A stretch of 26,722 nt of DNA from an uncultured Erythrobacter sp. (lineage in GTDB: Bacteria > Pseudomonadota > Alphaproteobacteria > Sphingomonadales > Sphingomonadaceae): assembly GCA_913061345.1 (NCBI GenBank), contig CAJXTZ010000031.1, positions 1 to 26,722 of the forward strand. Reading direction: 5' to 3'. This document shows positions 23,790 through 26,722 of the stretch, one piece after another. A program made the position numbers and the translations under genes. Under the pieces are notes generated by a model, which was not told the origin of the DNA, made no database searches, and was given only the letters and a program-made list of their open reading frames with translations. Position 1 is the stretch's first letter, and every line of letters starts with the position of its first letter.

Positions 23790-24872
23790 TTATTCGCTAA
23801 GCAAAGGCATTACATCAACGAGTTCCACGTCGCGCATCTGTTCGAGATAGGCTTCGTAGTAGGGCTTGTGCGATGCACCAACGATGGCGAGCATTCGGGT
23901 CCCCGGCCTGCGGCCAAGCACTTCCCTGATGTTCGCTACCATTCGCAGATTGCGCGCCTCCCAATAGGATAGGTAGCGCCTACCGAAACCTTCATCTGAG
24001 GGGTCCTGCAGCACTGCGCCGAAATCGGATGCGTAAATTATCTCCGCTTGAGACGGGTCGTTAAATACTCGATACATCTCGAAGAACGCGCCCGGCTGCC
24101 CCAGATTGGTGAAAAGCCTTTCGTAGGCTTCTCGGCGTTCGACTGTGGCTGGATTGTCCCACGCCGCCATGATCGCAGCGGCAAAGGCTTCCTCGTCCGG
24201 TTCCGGACCGGCGTAGAAGGCCTGATCATCGACCTCATAGGTTCGCTCCAGCCCGACACGTGCGGCGACGCGCGCGGCGATGGTTCCTTCGCTTCTCCTG
24301 ATTTCCTTGGCAGTGAGGTAGACCACCATATCTTGCGTCAGAAAATTATCGGCCCGACGTTCGTTCGTCGGTAAGCGCAGCCATTGAACCAGACTGGAGT
24401 CTGGCTCACCCGCCGCCAAGAATATCGCTGCCAAGCGGCGGCGTTGCTGGCCAGACGGGTTTTCCGGCCAATTGGCGAGTAGCTGCTCGGCCTGTTCGTT
24501 TGCCGCACTAACATCGAGCCCGGTCGCTTCCCCGTAAGGAGTAGGATCGAAATCACACCACTGCTTGTGGGCGTTTCCATAGCGCCAAGCCAGCCGCCGC
24601 ATTGTGTCGCACAGCAGGCCGGATGAACTTTCCGTCGCAATTGCAGTTGGCCGCCATTCGACCAGCCGGTCGACGAGCGGATTGATCATTTCGATCTGAA
24701 AATTTTCTGGAAGCTCATGTAGGTGCGGCGTGCCCAACACCATAACTTCGTTCGGTTCGCCCACAGGGCGATCCATCATTTCGTCAGGTTGGAACGAAGG
24801 TCGATAGGTCTGGGCGGACGCCGAGTTCATACCACCAAGTAACACGAAAACAGCTAGAAGCACTCGAAACAT
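23790..24872 (-). CDS. Exported DUF5694 / TraB-like hypothetical protein
   Basis: A 360-residue protein starting at ATG 24872, where AGGGCGG lies upstream and the signal peptide (MFRVLLAVFVLLGGMNSASA) begins; a Met nine codons earlier is less likely. The mature chain has VMVLGTPHLHELPEN near its start and LAIVGASHKPYYEAYLEQM near its end. Paired GxxH motifs at both ends are the arrangement of the TraB/Tiki/EreA-like fold, and the overall layout fits DUF5694. The first His may be a metal ligand. The middle is helical with TAIATESSSG and a RRxLAWRYGN block. A 60-base sample at 24061 has 30 G+C, lower than neighbouring genes. Function is unknown. Confidence 0.78.
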   Translation of the reverse strand: MFRVLLAVFVLLGGMNSASAQTYRPSFQPDEMMDRPVGEPNEVMVLGTPHLHELPENFQIEMINPLVDRLVEWRPTAIATESSSGLLCDTMRRLAWRYGNAHKQWCDFDPTPYGEATGLDVSAANEQAEQLLANWPENPSGQQRRRLAAIFLAAGEPDSSLVQWLRLPTNERRADNFLTQDMVVYLTAKEIRRSEGTIAARVAARVGLERTYEVDDQAFYAGPEPDEEAFAAAIMAAWDNPATVERREAYERLFTNLGQPGAFFEMYRVFNDPSQAEIIYASDFGAVLQDPSDEGFGRRYLSYWEARNLRMVANIREVLGRRPGTRMLAIVGASHKPYYEAYLEQMRDVELVDVMPLLSE

Positions 24873-24967
24873 CGTTACCGCCCTAGTTACATAATACACC
24901 TGTGCACTATGCTCAATTGGCGATTCGGATCAAGCCAGACTTGTCCAACAAGGCAAAGCCAACCGGT

Positions 24968-24990
24968 CTCGATAGTGTATTGCTATCGAG
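24968..24990. repeat. 8-bp perfect inverted repeat in spacer
   Basis: CTCGATAG (24968-24975) and its reverse complement CTATCGAG (24983-24990) flank a 7-base loop, extended by partial pairs outwards. It lies between the lytic transglycosylase stop and the DUF5694 gene. No T-run follows on either strand, so it is not a convincing terminator; an operator or mRNA-end stabiliser is possible. Confidence 0.4.
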
Positions 24991-25024
24991 CCGACCGTCC
25001 GCATTCCACTTCCAGACGCTTTGA

Positions 25025-26673
25025 TTAGCGCAGGAAGTCCTCAACATCGCGTGGTCCACCAGCCCTGCCGGTGCGGTCTGGATAAAGGTGCTCGTACACC
25101 ACCGCATTCTCTATCACGCGTTGCACGTAGTTCTTCGTTTCGAAGAATCCGATCTCCTCGATCCAGCGTAGCCAGTCGCCGGTCTGGCGCGGGTCGCCGT
25201 TCTGGCGCAGCCACTTGTTCACATTGCCGGGGCCTGCGTTGTAGGCAGCAATGGCGAGCGGGTAGCTGCCATCGTAATAGGAAATCAGCCGCTCGATATG
25301 GTTTGAGCCAAGCTGCATCGAATATTGCGGATCGTCGATCAGGCGACTGGCAGAATACTGCACGCGGGCACGGCGCGCTTCTTCACGCGCGGTGGCGGGC
25401 ATGAATTGCATCAGTCCGCGGGCCCCTGCATGACTGATGGCGTTTTCGGCAAACTGGCTTTCCTGCCGCGCAAGCGCGTGGATCATCGTCCAGTTGGTGC
25501 CGGGAGGTGTATCCAGCGTGGGATAGCCGATGCGGGTAAAGCCTTCGTGTCCGTCGGACATGGCGGCATCGGCAAGATTCACAGCCAGATCGCGCCGTCC
25601 GATCTCGCGGGCCAGGTCTGCCACAAGCATATGTTCACCCACCGTCTCTGCCTGATCGGCGATGGAGCGGTAGAAGCGGATGCCGGTGCTCCACGGCGCA
25701 TCACGGGCCACTTCGGCCACGGCGCGGGTGATTGGGGCGGAAAGGAACTCCTGCCGCTCTGCCATCGTCGGCTCCCCACCGGGCTGCGCATCGAAGCTGG
25801 GAACATCGCGGCCCAGACGATCCAGTGCCAGCAGACCGTAGAAACGATCTGCATATTCGGCAGCCATTTCGTAATAGCGCTGCGCCTCTGCGGTGTTACC
25901 CGCGCGGCGATAGGCCTCGCCCGCCCAGAAGAAGCCCTTGGAACGGGTCTGCGGGGTGCGCGCGGCGGCGCCGTACTGATAGAACAGCGGGGCAGCGGCT
26001 GCGCCATCGCCAAGCTGCCATAGGGCGTTGGTGCCGCCCAGCCACATCAACGAGGTGTAATCGTCACGCAGGCGATATTCACCGGCCGAAATGTCATATC
26101 CCGGTTCGAAAGCCTCGATAGCGCGCTCTGCGACACGAACCGAATCGCGCGTACTCGCGCCGCGCGCAACGGCGAGCAATTCGGTTATCCACGCGGTTTG
26201 GTCGAAGGGGAGGGCAGAAAGCTGCGGCCCGTCCACGATATTGCGCACGGCTGCCGATGTCTGGCCCTCCTGTCGCAGTTCGCGGCTGCGATTGTAGAGG
26301 TAGCCGGGATCGGCCATCGCGCCTGGTGCGCTGGTCGCTCCGTCGCCGCCTTGCAGTATGGCAAGGCGTGCCTGGAACACTGCCCGCCGCTCTGGCGAGA
26401 CACGAGAAAGCTGACGTGCTGCGGCATCCCCATCGCGCTGCCACAACAGAGCGTCCATGCGGCGATCGTGATCGCCCTGTTCGAACATCTGTCCGAAATT
26501 GGCAGACAGCGACGCCTCTGCCGTCGGGCTCATCTCGCCGCCGCGCCAGGCTTCCAGCGCCCAGCGCTGTGCAGCGCTGCGATCCTGCCCCATCAGGGCC
26601 AGCGCGTAATGTGCCTTGGCATAATTGGTAACGGGAGGCTGATTCTCGAAGAAGCGCAGGAGAAGGGCGGGAT
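25025..26673 (-). CDS. Soluble lytic murein transglycosylase (SLT), 5'-truncated
   Basis: The C-terminal 549 or so residues of an Slt70-like periplasmic lytic transglycosylase, which cleaves peptidoglycan glycan strands with anhydro-end formation. The long N-terminal part is a superhelical U-domain of repeated helices (AEAQRYYEMAAEYADRFYGL is typical). The SLT domain follows: ALARQESQFAENAISHAGAR with the catalytic Glu in RQESQF, GLMQFMPATA, NAGPGNVNKWL. The frame continues without a stop past the internal Met at 26593 (upstream residues read YAKAHYALALMGQD) up to 26673, where adapter sequence begins. The true start and signal peptide are therefore lost. The C-terminus ends GPRDVEDFLR. No gene is close downstream. 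Confidence 0.93.
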
Positions 26674-26722
26674 CTGTCTCTTATACACATCTCCGAGCCC
26701 ACGAGACTAGGCATGATCTCGT
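26674..26722. other. Nextera sequencing-library adapter (artefact, not genomic)
   Basis: The last 49 bases match a Nextera read-2 adapter. Bases 26674-26692 are the 19-base transposon mosaic end CTGTCTCTTATACACATCT; 26693-26707 are CCGAGCCCACGAGAC; 26708-26715 are TAGGCATG, which I recognise as i7 index N706; 26716-26722 are ATCTCGT, the start of P7. The translated reading frames that run into it give peptides such as LLYTSPSPRD and VGSEMCIRD, well-known adapter products in public databases. Confidence 0.97.

Noticed and set aside
26094..26714. Minus-strand reading frame of 206 residues at the right end (and the plus-strand 26198-26710 frame)
   Set aside because: Both are out-of-frame readings of the lytic transglycosylase that run into the sequencing adapter; their terminal peptides are known adapter products.

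Overview
This looks like one end-to-end contig from an alphaproteobacterium of the order Sphingomonadales, most likely Erythrobacteraceae. The basis is the overall protein sequence style (ArgG, RlmN, NadE, tandem CFA-type enzymes, glycine-zipper protein), GC-rich codon use, and tight minus-strand operons. This placement is my recognition, not a database result. The left edge cuts uvrA. The right edge is not genomic: bases 26674-26722 are a Nextera library adapter with index, so genomic sequence ends near 26673 inside a lytic transglycosylase gene.

Layout. (1) 2-484: the 3' end of uvrA. (2) 485-2387: a low-GC two-gene cassette, a DUF5131 (Gp37/Gp68) protein with a three-Cys motif and its partner TcmP, wedged against uvrA. 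(3) 2546-3888: a conserved hypothetical with an HTH-like region, and an RlpA-type cell wall protein. (4) 3889-4618: 730 bases with no gene but packed with hairpins. Their G-U wobble pairs fit only a plus-strand RNA, so this is the best candidate for something undescribed. (5) 4619-10379: argG, then (reading on the minus strand from the right) two CFA-type methyltransferases, a MATE exporter and a small LRAT-like periplasmic protein as a tight operon. (6) 10470-13097: a DUF1801 protein; then a FolM-type reductase, a membrane cytochrome b and a YedY/MsrP-like molybdenum enzyme in overlapping order. (7) 13230-15805: pncC and nadE overlapping by 4 bases, an NAD recycling pair. (8) 16082-18509: a glycine-zipper protein, and rlmN overlapping a small methyltransferase. 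(9) 18878-20119: an outer-membrane beta-barrel protein and an IalB-like exported protein sharing a terminator. (10) 20293-22776: a YqiJ/flotillin membrane pair. (11) 22842-23099: a broken ECF sigma factor. (12) 23173-24872: greB and a DUF5694 exported protein. (13) 25025-26673: a soluble lytic transglycosylase, cut by the contig end.

Most of the window is housekeeping and envelope biology: DNA repair, arginine and NAD metabolism, membrane lipid modification, periplasmic redox repair, peptidoglycan turnover. No tRNA, rRNA, CRISPR array, transposase or phage structural gene was seen.
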